64,000 nucleotides of DNA from Coniferiporia sulphurascens (taxonomy: Eukaryota > Basidiomycota > Agaricomycetes > Hymenochaetales > Hymenochaetaceae). Position numbers and translations under genes: made by a program. Below are positions 1 to 11,545 of the stretch, piece after piece. How positions within the stretch are numbered: position 1 is the stretch's first letter; each line of letters begins with the position of its first letter. The stretch is from positions 2,046,001 to 2,110,000 of the forward strand of contig NBBA01000001.1 of the NCBI GenBank assembly GCA_002794785.1, read 5' to 3'. The notes beneath the pieces are model-generated. The model did no database searches and had not been told where the DNA came from. It saw only the letters and a list, made by a program, of their open reading frames with translations.

Positions 1-438
1 ACTCACACTCGTCTCTTGCTCGCTATTTCTCCTTCGGCTCACACGCTCGTCTCACGAATTTTAGAGCGCATTTCTCTGTGCGCCGTTCTCGCTCCACTTT
101 TTATATCGTCTCGATTCTAGATCTTCTCAGTGGCTCGGTACTCGGCGTCGCGCTTCCTGTGCGCAGCTGCTCGGTAATCGGGTGTTTTTCCCGCATCCCA
201 ATCCCACACACAGGTCGCATCATCCCACTCATCCCCGCCCGCCATTTCAACTTATTCTTGTTTAAAGCAAGCATATCGCTCGTCCTTCAGCAACTTCCCC
301 TTCACTTCGATCAAGTAAGGCCATAATCTTTATCATCTAGTAAGTTTTTAGCTCGCAAGAGCGCCCACATACTTACTCTCATTCGACTGCTCGTGATCCT
401 GACATCTGATTTCATCGTAGTTTCAGTACAAGACCGTC
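1..438 (+). promoter_or_regulatory. CT-rich upstream region and probable 5' UTR of the CCCH zinc-finger gene
   Basis: No gene seen. The stretch is strongly CT-rich, which is usual for basidiomycete promoters and 5' UTRs. A plausible 5' UTR intron runs from the GTAAGG donor at 315 to the TTTCAG acceptor at 425, leaving a short leader before the start codon at 439. This is inferred from splice consensus only. Confidence 0.4.
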
Positions 439-3400
439 ATGTCATCCTCTCCTGCTGTGTCAAATTTCTTCACTCCTGCGTCAGATCGTCGCTCGTCAAT
501 CTCTCTTGTGCACCAGTCCAAAACGTACGACTGGACTCAATCACACGAGTTGCTGGAGGGTCATGACAGCCTGGATGTGTGTGATCCTTCCCTCTCAACC
601 TTGCAGTACCTTTTGTTGATGGCTATCCCATTAATTAGCGTGCCCATTTGCAAGATCGCTCCCTTCCAAAGGATGCGGGACCCACTACACCTAGTCGACG
701 TTCAGGCCCGGGGATGCAAAAGCTTTCATATTCTCCGTCTCCGCTCGTGATGTCAAGTCAGGCGAACGCGGAGTATATGAAGTCCAATCCGAAATCTGCC
801 GCACCACTTGAGCCTTTCGTGCGTGATGGCACGTCAGACGAATCCATCGCCAACGGACTCCGACGCGCCGGCAACCGCTGGAGTTTCAATGGTTCTGAAA
901 GACTAACGGAACCCAAGATCGCAAATTGGGACTTAGTTGATGAAATCGGAAAGCTCAACATTTCCAATGGTGCGAATGAAGGTACGGACGGTACGACAAC
1001 ACCCTCCAAAAATGGCGTTCGGGATGTCCTACAGATCCATGAGACTAGCCCACTGGAAACTTCATCGTCGGACACCTCGTTGGACTCTGCGTCGCCTCAA
1101 AATGCGGACAGTCTGAATCTGCCTTCTCATTCTCGCGGATCCTCGACTGATACATTAAGCTCAGAAAGCTCTGTAAGGAGCAACGCCCACTTGACCTCGC
1201 TGAAGTCCACACCTTTTTCATCGGACCTCACAAAAGATAGACCCAGGTCTTTCAGCGGAGCAATTTCTGATGCTGAACTGCGTCGCCTCCAAAACATCAA
1301 CACACCATCGCAGCTTCCTGAATCTCTGCAGGATAGAGGTTCACCTCTGACTCGGGATGTCAACGGTGGAGATGGCAAGACACTATCTTCCACCCCTAGC
1401 GGAGAGAACATCAGCGGCTCGGCACAGCCTATGTTTCCATCTCTTGCTGCTTATCCTAATGTTCAGCCGAATGTAAGCCTTCGGCCGCTTGCCTGTCCGT
1501 GACATTCTACTGACTGGTTCCCTTTTACCAGTTTATGAATTTTCCTGGGCAGGGTTTTGCTTCGCAAGTCCCCACTGCGCGCCACGATGATCTTCAAGTC
1601 GATCACACGATTCAGCCCCGGCAGCAGTTCGTCAACAACGGCCAGAGTCTCGGGCCACCGTTCGTTCAGGTTCCCACGAATGGGCCTATGCGTTCTCAAC
1701 CGGAGAACATGTCGTACCGTCAACAGCTTCGTGGGGTTAACATGTTCCAGCCGCCTATGCAGCTATCGGCACAGGCACCCCCAACACTTCTGCCCAGTCC
1801 AACCAATTTTGCGTACCCTGGCATGCCGAATCCTCACGGTCATCATAATCATCTTTCGCTTGGAAATCAGCAACAGATGTATGACATGATGGTTCCGCTC
1901 GACCCGGCCGTCAATCGCACGCAGCAAACATTTCGCGGAGGACATCATCATTCCGCTTCGGACCCGGCAAGCCTTCGCGATGCTGCGGCGCTGCTCCTTG
2001 GCGCCGGCATGCACAGCATGCAGGGCATGCAGTTCCCTCCAACGCCTGGGATGTATCCTACCATGGCGATGACGCCGCCTGTGTTCCCGAACCAGTATTT
2101 CCCGGGTGCGGCACCGCAGCCGCAAGGTGTTTACAGTCAGGACATGATAAATGCGCTTAATATGTCAATGCCCCAGTACGGGGGTGCAAATGGCGTTCCT
2201 ACTACGCCACAGGCTAGTCATCAGACGTTTGGAGGTTCTCCAAGCCCACCAAGTTCGACCGGTCCCAGTGCGAACAACAGGAAACTCGGTCTGTACAAGA
2301 CGGAGCTGTGCAGAAGCTGGGAGGAGAAGGGAACGTGTAGGTATGGGCCCAAATGTCAATTCGCTCATGGTGAGGAAGAGATTCGCAAGGTTGCCAGACA
2401 CCCGAAGGTAGGCAGTCTTGCAGCATTATCGCGTGTAGCCTTAATAGCTGACTATGGTCGATCTATTTCTTAGTACAAGACAGAGATCTGTAGAGTGAGT
2501 TCGACTGGGGCGTCCCTTTTTTTGATTTTCTTACTGATTTTTCTTGTAACTATGAAGACCTTCTGGGTGTCTGGTTCGTGTCCGTATGGCAAACGCTGCT
2601 GTTTTATCCACACGGAGCTGCCGGCTCCTGGTACACCGCCCGGGGCTCCTGGTGTAAATGGAGAGAGCAGTGCCGTGACGCCTCCTGCATCGGACAATAC
2701 GAACAGTGACCCTAACGAAGTGCAGACGTCGCTGCTTGCACGCATTACTGCGAAACGTAAGCAGGAGGAAAATTCAGCGACCGCTACAACACCTACCGCC
2801 GCGTCGGTTATGGAAAGTGGTTCGGGCGGCTTCCAGTATGGTCACAAGCCGCCGAGCGGCGCGCTGCGAGTGGATACGAATGTCGAGGCTCCCGCTGCGT
2901 CGAAACAGAACAAGTCAGCTTACCCGACATTTGCCAACACGTCTATCCAGGCACTTTCGCCGGGTCCCGTCACCGCGGGCCCCGAGTTCGGGAGGCACAT
3001 TGGTGCGAGCAATGTCGGCGTGGCCGACATAAACCAGGTATGCTGATAATTGTGGTGTTGGAGTGTCCCTTCTGAGAACACATTTTTGCCTAGCGTATGA
3101 ACGGTAGTGCAGCGAACAACTCACGCCATTCTTATACCGGATCGGAAACCAGCATCAGCTTCGGTCAGCAACCGCGTTCTGTCTCCGGTGGATCGTCGCC
3201 CTTCGGCATTCTTTCTGCACAGGCGGATAGTCCGGGGTCTACTACACCCAATGGTCATAAGCACGGCCATAGTCACTCGCGCTCGGGAAGCTCAAGTAAT
3301 TGGGGAAGTTTCTCCCAAAAGAGCCATTTAGGCGCGGGCTCGAGCCCATATACACATACGCCGTCGCCTGCAAACGAGATGGGGAACACGTCTGCTACGG

Positions 3401-3465
3401 CATCCCCGTGGGGAGCTGCTGAGCACAACACAAATTCAAGACACAATGACAGGACGTGGTCCTGA
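439..3465 (+). CDS. Tandem CCCH zinc-finger protein (TTP/Zfs1/Cth2-like mRNA-binding protein)
   Basis: Model: exons 439-576, 639-1472, 1532-2407, 2474-2494, 2558-3037, 3094-3465, giving 906 aa. Two CCCH fingers lie at about residues 584-641. Each fits C-x8-C-x5-C-x3-H and is led by YKTELC or YKTEIC. The 18-residue linker between them is exactly the spacing of the tristetraprolin family, whose members bind AU-rich elements in mRNA 3' UTRs and promote deadenylation. The second finger is split by a 21-nt exon (YKTEICR) and an intron directly after its first Cys. The rest is Ser/Pro/Gln/Met-rich and probably disordered, as in fungal Zfs1/Cth proteins, but much longer than those. The domain call is certain. 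The first exon and its 62-nt intron are the weakest part of the model. Confidence 0.88.
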
Positions 3466-5334
3466 TGGAGCGAATGACTGATTATGTTTTATTCTTAAGA
3501 TGACTTACGCTTGTGCGGTCCGATACCCTAAGAGGTGGTCGGACGCAGTATGATACGAGAGACGAATCATTACGGACAACACTGATATCAGACAAGACTT
3601 GGTTTTGATTCCTGACTTTATTTTTACCCCCTTGCTTCCATTTTTTTTACATCCGTCGCTTCTTTTTTTCTCCATACATCGGCCGCTGGCGCCTTGTTAA
3701 ATTTCTACCAATCGGCAGACGGAGCTTCAACCTGGCACTACGGCTACCGACTCTGTTCGGCCGTCCGTTGGACACATTGCGGACGACTTTTGTTTTGTAA
3801 CCCCTGAGCAACCGCCATGCACTCCGTTCAGGTTCTGCCCTCTGCCTCATGCTCAACTACTCCTGAATTATTTTTCTTGATAGTTCTTCCGGATGGCTTT
3901 CTCTCATTTCCACTTCCACTTCCAAAACATTCTCGATCCCGCATTGCACTTTTATCGTTGTCAATCAATCGTCTCTTATGTGTTTAACGTAACCTGAAAC
4001 TGTTTTATTTCCTCACTTAGTGAGTGATGACGTGCAAACCCAACGCATATATGGTGTGCCGCTCAGGGACCTTATCAGATCAATTTAGTGTGCAAGACGG
4101 CGAGGACGCGGATAAGCGACGATGAATGGGCGTTTTGAACGTCGTGGTGAGTTGTACACTCCACTGTTCTATGCTGTCCTATTGAGAAGCGAAAACTGCG
4201 AGCGGGCGGTGGTCGGCCTTTCCATTAGCCCCATCAGCAAAACGAGGTTTGTGTATATGAAGGTTCATAGTAATTAATGTTGTGTCCCCGTCGAGTACGG
4301 ACACTTTGACTAGTGGGCAAGGGAGAGGGGACGTCCAGCTGATGATGCCGAGCAGGTTTTTCATGATTGCTTCTGCGATAGCGTTTCTATCGGACCCGCA
4401 TGCTTGTGGCGTCCGCGGCCGAAGCTGGAGGCCGAAATGAAAGTAAGAATTGGATGGACTAGTCACTAGTGGAGAGGTTCTGAACGGCGGAACTGCACCT
4501 GAAACGAGTCCCGTGTGCAAACACGATTGTAAATACCCTGAGCATGAGCGCAAAGAGCAGCCCGGCTGAAATGCAAGCGAACGAGCTCCTGAGACGCCAA
4601 GAACCTCGCTCAGGCGGCATGCCCTGATGCCCAGGCAATTGCACCAACCAAGCTGGCGGTAGACGCAACGCGAGTGGCGGCGCATGCGACGCTCCTTATG
4701 GGCTTATCTCCATCTACCCCATGGCCCTGCAGGCGCGAGGACGGCAGAGCCTGCTCAAGCTTGTGCAGTCATGCATCGTCAGAGGGCAATACAGAGAACA
4801 TATTTGGGCAAGTGAATATGAATTGAATGAAAGAAGCGGCGGCTTTGGGTCGGCTGCTTTCTATGCGAAAGTGCCGTTTAGGAGTAGGCGGGACGGGGAG
4901 ACGGGGATACGGGGGGAGGGGAGAGGGGATGCTACAGTAGCAACTTCGGAAGCGGCGTAGCAGGTCTGTGTCCTTCCACATCGGGATGCATGGATATAGC
5001 TCGGATGAATGTCCCAAATCGGGAGGTGGTCCCAATTTTAGCCAGCTTATTTTTGACCTGACGCTCAGCGGATCCTCGTCATCGGTCACTCCTCCTCTTT
5101 TTTGTATTTTTTTTTGCATTACTCGACGCGGTTTCAGAATACAAGCCGCCTTTCTTCCCCTTCTTTTTTATTTGTTATTTTGTTTCCGTGCTCGCGAGAC
5201 TCGCGTGCCGCAGAATAGCTCCCGATCTTCGGCCCCCAATTCAGGAATAATTTACATACTAGTGCTCTTATCGCGATTTCTGCATTTGCGACGACGACGA
5301 CGGCGACGACGGCGGCGACGAAGGCGGCATTGCA
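3466..5334. other. 1.87-kb intergenic region without a supportable gene
   Basis: It holds the presumed 3' UTR of the zinc-finger gene (T-rich runs near 3600-3900) and the promoter of the choline kinase gene (CT-rich 5080-5280). Open frames here, the longest 168 codons on the minus strand at 4179-4685, have no recognisable domain and no splice pattern like the real genes. Confidence 0.5.
5289..5328 (+). repeat. Imperfect CGA/CGG trinucleotide tract in the 5' leader of the choline kinase gene
   Basis: An imperfect run of CGA and CGG triplets ends about 7 nt before the start codon at 5335. It lies in the probable 5' UTR, so it could affect translation or be length-polymorphic; that is inference. 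Confidence 0.7.
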
Positions 5335-6999
5335 ATGGCCCCGCCGACCCTCGGTCCTGACCTCCCAGCTTCCCCATCTTCTGTAACAACGCCCACCGCG
5401 AGCCAAAGCTCTCTCTCCCTGAAGCGAACATCGACCTCATCAAATACAGCCCCGGGCGGCACCGTCCTCACATCCGTTTCGGGAGCCTCGTCGACAGCAT
5501 CGATCCCCTTCTCCGACGATGAAGTTGAAGCGGCTACCGAGGAAGGTCTAAGGCACACTGCCGCGAAGTTGCAGGCCAGGTGAGTATCGTCTTTTTTTAG
5601 CGCACACGACCACGAACTTTGTGTTCACTATCGCTGACTGTTTTCATAATTAAACTCTAAGGAAGTACAAGACACCAGAATTTGCTCTGCAACTACTGGA
5701 TATACTTTTTGCGTTGAGGGTTCCGACCTGGTCAACTGCAGGACCTTTGACGCCCGAGAACTTGAAGGTTACGAAAGTCTCCGGTTCCATGACGAACGCT
5801 GTGTTTTTTGTTTCATACCCGAACGTACCGTCCATCAAGACTGCTTTGCTCAGAATTTATGGGCCCTCGTCGTCTGAGCTCATATCACGGCCGCGAGAGC
5901 TACACACCCTGCACGTCCTTTCATCAAGGTATGACATTGGACCGCGAGTGTACGGCACATTTGAGAATGGTCGCGTTGAGGAGTACTTCGACTCCACCGC
6001 GTTGACCGCTGTACAAATGCGTGATCCGACGATCAGTAGCTGGATTGGCGCTCGAATGGCGGAACTGCATTGCGTAGACGTCGAGGCGGTCGAAGGCACC
6101 ACAGCGGAGACACGAGGCGAGAACGTGGGTTGGGAGATTGCTGCACGTAAGAACTTCCGTAATTGGCTTCAGCCTGCCCGAGGTGTCCTTCGACACCCGT
6201 TCGTTAGCGAGGAATACAGAGCGGATCTTGACTTCGACCGTTTTGTGGAAGAATGGAGGGGCTACATGGTTTGGCTAAAGAATTGGGAAGAGCAATTCGG
6301 TGCTAGCAAACGCGTGTTTGCACACAACGACACGCAGTATGGCAATCTCCTAAGGTTACGGGGAATTAAAGGGGCTATCCTTGATCATCGACAGGTGAGT
6401 TTGTTGTCATACTGCGTGGCAAACTGTTTCATCCGATGATTCCTAGCCAGAACTAATTTGCTTTTGGTCTCAAAAATGCCATTACCCTTTCGTAGATAAT
6501 TGTCGTTGACTTTGAATACGCTTCTCCGAACTCGGCCGCCTTTGATATTGCGAATCACTTCCACGAGTGGACTGCTGACTATCATGGTGCTGCGCCGCAC
6601 AGGCTCGACCCGGCTCGCTACCCGACCGAGCAGGAGCGGACAAACTTTTACAAAGCGTACCTCACTCATTCAGCTCCTCCCGCGGCTCCTCTCGCGTCCG
6701 TACTAATGGACAGCAAAGCAGGAATGACTGGGCGTCCGATGGCTGGATCAATGCGTGAAGAAGGCCTGGTCTCGAAGGCGGAGATACGACGACTCGACTC
6801 TGAGGTCAGGGTGTGGAGCCCCGCGTCGCATGGGATGTGGGCGGTGTGGGGGCTCGTCCAGGCCCGCGAGGACTTGGAGCTCGCTGCGCAGGCACACGCA
6901 AATGGTGCGCAACCCGAAGACGCAGAATTTGATTACCTCGGATACTCTCGGTGTCGAATAGAGGGGTTCAGAAGAGAGATAAAGGCACTTGGACTGTGA
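5335..6999 (+). CDS. CKI1: Choline/ethanolamine kinase
   Basis: Exons 5335-5579, 5662-6394 and 6496-6999 give 493 aa. It phosphorylates choline or ethanolamine with ATP in the first step of the Kennedy pathway to phosphatidylcholine and phosphatidylethanolamine. The Brenner motif VFAHNDTQYGNLL holds the catalytic HND at about residues 303-305. The following Mg-binding motif VVDFEYAS (D331-F-E) begins exon 3, so an intron separates the two catalytic motifs. An N-terminal Ser/Thr-rich extension of about 80 residues precedes the kinase fold, as in other fungal enzymes. Start chosen at the first ATG after a good context (GCAATGGCC). Whether choline or ethanolamine is preferred cannot be told from sequence. 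Confidence 0.93.
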
Positions 7000-7762
7000 T
7001 CATCACGGGTTACACACGTTACTCATCTACTAGAATTGGATCACGGCATGGATCTATACCACCTAAGCTGTTATCGTAATGCGGCTGTTCAGATGACCAG
7101 AACTCTTCTTGTCGAGTCTACCCGACGCCGCCGATCGATGCCTTCATATAGATTCATTGGCGAAGGTTTTTGGCGGGGGCTCTCGCGGCTGGTACGAAAG
7201 GGAAGGAGAGGGCATTAGCGCGCTAACTCCGGGAGTTTCATTTTGTTTTTGTTTGAAGTGCGGGACTAGCGAGCTATAATTGCTACAGATCTCGATAGAA
7301 TTGAGACCCTGACGGTACTATTCAGTTGTGCCCCGCACACACATCTCGGGAGAAGGGGGTAACATAAGCGGTAAGCGGTAAGCGGTAAGCGGTGTGTACG
7401 CGATTCAAATGTGATAGTCCTGAAAAGAGCTGGGGGATCACGAAAGCCGTCATGGCGTCAGCCACCAAGTAGCCCAGGCTTGTTATGGTCAAATGGCCTC
7501 GGCCCTGCAGGTTCACTCGTCCAGGCAAGCCCGGAAGCGGGCCGGCAAGCACACACCGTATCGCATCGTGTCGAGTCGTCACATATTATATTATATATCA
7601 TATGTCGTCGTCGCTACAGCTAGACAAATAAACGAATAGAAAGCGAAGAGAGAACATAAGGAAAACATTTGTGGAAAAAAAATTATACGTACGCTAGCCC
7701 TATATTAGCATAATGTTAAAAAAAAAAGTGAAGAGAATGAAATCCGGTGACATCATAGCCGC
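7000..7762. other. Convergent 3' region between choline kinase and the MFS transporter
   Basis: Both neighbours end towards this gap, so it holds two 3' UTRs. It contains a short tandem repeat (7366-7393) and AT-rich stretches at about 7585-7720, but no coding sequence I can support. Confidence 0.5.
7366..7393 (+). repeat. Four tandem copies of the 7-mer AAGCGGT
   Basis: Four perfect head-to-tail copies of AAGCGGT in the 3' intergenic gap, a small minisatellite. Confidence 0.9.
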
Positions 7763-10461
7763 TCACGCCTGCGAAGACTTTTCACCGGCGGGTTGCTGCG
7801 GCATCGCATGTTCCTTGCCCATCGGGTCGGCTGATGCCACTCTGATCAATGGCGAAATCTGTCGGCAGAAGTCAGGTCACGAATCGAGGACAGCGTATCG
7901 GTGAAGCTTACGAGAAGCGCGATCCCAAGGCACGGCGCACAAACCATCCAAATCGTCTGTGGGACTCTTTTCCGGATAAGCTCTCAACGTCTCAAACTTT
8001 AGCCGACCTACCTGGATGGCTTGAGAGACCGTTTGAAGCACTTCTTGCCTCAGTGCAAGTGGTTGGAGCTTGGCCAGAGCTCGAAGATCGATTGTAGACG
8101 ATGTCGAGCCTAAGAGCGTCCCGTAATGCGATTGTGACAGCCGTCCGTTAAAAACAGCTCCTGCAACCGCCTGACAACCGACGGGAAGGCGCACGCATGA
8201 GAAAGGCGAAACAGGAGTACATAGACTTTACTCACAAGACCGCACGTTGCGCCGGTGAATCGCACTAAGAAAAAGGCACCCGTTGCGCTCGCAATGTCTT
8301 CGGGCCGCAAAGCCTTCGTGAGAACTTGATACGGGGAGTGAAAAAGCATGCCTATGCCAATTCCAGCAAAAAGCGGAGCTATCTCCTGCAGTGCGACAGA
8401 AGTGCGCTCGTCCAGGATGATCAGCAGACCTGCATAGAGCCACACGTGGGACTGATCAGTAAAGAATTCAAAAGAAGTGAAAGGAATTGGTTGTCTACTC
8501 ACCGAATCCGATAGTTGCGATCGCAAGTCCGAGGCTTATGACCAGCTTCTGACCAGATGTGGTTTTGGTCTTACGTTGGCGATACGCGATGAACCACGCC
8601 GCAGGCATAGACGCCAATGAGGACCCGAGCGAGTATGGCAACATGCGCATTCCCGCCTCCAGGGCGCTCGATCCGTTGACAGCCTAAGAAAAGCATCAGC
8701 TGATGTATTGCGGTGATAAGACTGAAGTGGGTGGCAGACCTGATAGTAAAGTGCGAGGAAGAATGTCCCGGCATTGAACGCGAAGTTGTGCAAGAAGCTA
8801 ATGATAAGAATGATGCCTACATCATATTAGCGTCCGGAAGCACCGCAATAGGGTTTTACCTACCGACAGTAACGTTATCGAACATCCGCGAAGGAAAGAG
8901 AGCATCCCTCGATGTATACTTTTCGTTCACAGTACCGATTACTAAAATGACGAATCCGAGTAACAAGGGCACGAGGGTTGCAGGGGAGGACCCTGCAAAA
9001 TGGGAGATTAGACGTTGCCAGGAATAGAAAAGCTAAACGAGAAAGCTCACAGCCAAACTGGGAAGAGAAACTGAATCCTAGGACAACACCAATTGTACCG
9101 CACATGAATAAGATTCTGAGGCACGATATTTATGAGCAAAACTTTGTGTATTCAATTGAAGTCTCACAATCCAAGGATGTCGAACTTATGCCATAAGCTC
9201 TTCCAAGTTACTCCTGACGCGGGGCGGAACGGAACATTTCTCAACGAGAAGAGAAGCAACAGCGATGCTACCGCCCCGACGGGAAGGTTAATGAAGACTG
9301 AAAAACAGACCAAAATGTAAGAATGCGGGACAAACTACAGAGAAGTTGAAACATACACGCCCAGCGCCAGCTTAGCATACCGCTAGAATCTGTGATTGCT
9401 TATGGTTAACCTCCTTTTCTCTCCGATAAGTTCACTTTTGACCTACCACTAAATGCACCACCTAATAAGGGCCCTAGAAAAAAGAGATGTCAGCAATAGG
9501 GAAGGCATATGAAATAAGTTTATACTCACCAGCGACCGCTGACGCGCTCCAGGTCACACTTAAAACCTGGGACCATTTGGCCCGCTGTTCCTCTTCCACC
9601 AGTTCGGCAGTTATGAGCCATACGGCACTGACTATACCTCCACCGCCTACACCGGCGATGGCTCGGAATACGCATAATAGGACGTAATTCTTAATCGAGA
9701 TTTAGCATCTTTTAATGAAAGACGGTAATGAAGTGCTCCGCACTGATGCAATTCCACACAACAGAGATCCGATCATAAAAACTGATATGCTGCTGTAGAG
9801 TACCACCTGCATTCATCGTGTCAGATATAAATCAGACCACGCAAACATGAGGCAAACTCACCTTCCTCCCCAAAAGGTCAGAGAAACGACCGTACAGAGG
9901 CTGTAGTGCTGTTTGCGAAACGGCGTATGCAACACCGACCCAGGGATACAGGCTCTGGGACGCGTGCAGGTCGGAAATTATGGTCGGCAAGCTAGTTGAT
10001 ACAATAGTCTATTTATCGAAAGGGGTAAGTCATGGCGCGCTTCACTGTCGTTTATGTCATGCTTTAATTTATACGCACAGCATCGGTAGTTGCAAGAAAC
10101 AGTGCTAAGGCGGCCCTGGGGTTGTAATGGGACGTCAGAGGGGAGGAAAGTTTGCAAAATGGGGAGAAAGAATGTACCCGATATGCGCAAGCAGGAGACG
10201 AGAGAAGGCGAGTTGCCTGTCTTTTGGTTCAGCCTTGAAGGGTACGTCCACGACGGAAGCCGTGCGCGATGTGCAAGCGCTATGCATGGAGTGGACAGTC
10301 GGAGACGGTGGGGTAGCATCGTCCGTAGTGAAGGATGGTGCATGAGTGGAGGACGTCGAGTCGGAAAGACTGAGCTCGACGGGACGCGACGATGAGGAGG
10401 GGGAGGTAGAATGTCCAGGCATGGGGTGGCGAATGGCCGAGCCAACCGAAGCGGTGGACAT
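7763..10461 (-). CDS. MFS transporter, DHA2-like 14-TM drug:H+ antiporter type
   Basis: Sixteen exons, from the start at 10461: 10461-10178, 10115-10079, 10008-9862, 9806-9744, 9689-9530, 9473-9447, 9389-9357, 9297-9168, 9115-9051, 8992-8864, 8816-8740, 8683-8503, 8429-8236, 8170-8012, 7980-7912, 7858-7763. These give 616 aa, a usual length for this family. Family landmarks are in order: LATTDATIVSTSLPTI in TM1 (split by an intron), GRFSDLLGRK (motif A), the loop GGGGIVSAVW, SWRWAFFINLPVG, and hydrophobic helices up to IWMVCAPCLGIALL. The first 94 residues are Ser/Thr-rich and cytosolic. Such proteins export small molecules at the plasma or vacuolar membrane; the substrate is unknown. Frames connect cleanly across all junctions, three exons being only 27-37 nt. 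It could belong with the nearby DUF1479 and SDR genes. Confidence 0.9.
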
Positions 10462-11545
10462 TGGGAAGTGAAGGCGAGGAGTGCATTTCGAGTAGCCGGC
10501 AAGGATAAGTCTTTATACGCGGGATGAGAGTATGGCGCTCAGGATATACTTGAGAGGGAGGGCTTGGATTGGTCACAGGAATTAGCAAGGATCGGTTGTA
10601 CCGGACGCGATGTTAGGAAAGCCGCGAGGACGTCAAGAGATCCCGTGCTGTAGATCCCAAAGTGAGTTTTAAGCGGGGGGTCGGAGAATGGTAATGCGCG
10701 TTTCAGAGAGAGAGTAAGTGGCGCCCTAGGTTTACTGAAGGAAGGACTTGACGAGATTGTTCCTTGCAGGGTCCAATAGTTCCGTGTGCTGGTATCACGA
10801 AAGTCCCCGGTGGGCGATGGGAGACAAAGGCAAATGCATAACCGGTATAGGCATCTGGAGATGCAGATGCAGATGCAGATGCAAATGCAAATGGGATGCC
10901 GTCCATCAGGGGCGAGCAGGCAGCGGTCGGGAAGCAAGTAACGAGAGACTGTGCACCCGCGGTGGCAACACCCGCCCAAAACGGATGCGGCACACGTGCG
11001 CTTTCGAAATACAGGCGCTCGACGTTTGTGATCTTCTTTTTCAATATAAAATAGCCCGCCCGTATTACGTGGCCCAAGTTCTAACGTAATCGCGCTAGGC
11101 CAGGGGCCTAATTTCAATACACTCATAACGAGAACTGCGAAAAAAGAAAATCAGCGCACGTCATTTACCCCATCAAACCCTCAGAAGCCATTAATATTAA
11201 GTATCATTTCTGTAAAATAAAACATATATTAGAAATTACAGGAGCCAATCGTGCAGCGCTCCTCGGTCTCGCTCTATTAATTCCCCCAGTAATACCCCCT
11301 GTTCCCAACAGTCCCGCACCCCCCCGCTCTACCCGGTTGCGGAGCACCGTAGCCGGTCCTTATCGTCTACCGCTCCTCTGCGGCTATTCTGCGTACCTGT
11401 GCGCCAAGAGGGAAAAAAAAATATAAAAACAATAAATGAGATAGATTGTTGGACAGCGACAAGCACGAAAGAGCGCCGTAAAAGAAGCGCGTCAAAAACC
11501 GGGGGGGAGAGAGAGAATAGTGTGGGGCCGGAAAAGGGGACCGGA
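10462..11545. other. Intergenic gap: MFS promoter and MDJ1 3' region
   Basis: Lies upstream of the MFS gene and downstream of MDJ1, both on the minus strand. It contains a hexamer repeat at 10861-10890 and an AT-rich stretch near 11180-11240. The 195-codon minus-strand frame over 10539-11126 is low-complexity Ile/Cys repeat translation and is not taken as a gene. Confidence 0.5.
10861..10890 (+). repeat. Hexanucleotide tandem repeat, ATGCAG/ATGCAA
   Basis: Three copies of ATGCAG followed by two of ATGCAA head to tail, in the gap upstream of the MFS gene. Confidence 0.9.

Noticed and set aside
4452..4472. Small palindrome built on ACTAGT
   Set aside because: Too short and alone; no repeat partner, transposon end or attachment site around it.
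4179..4685. 168-codon minus-strand frame
   Set aside because: Cys/Arg-rich without domain or neighbours in frame; looks like chance.
10539..11126. 195-codon minus-strand frame with Ile/Cys repeats
   Set aside because: Produced by the ATGCAG hexamer repeat; no family match or splice partner.
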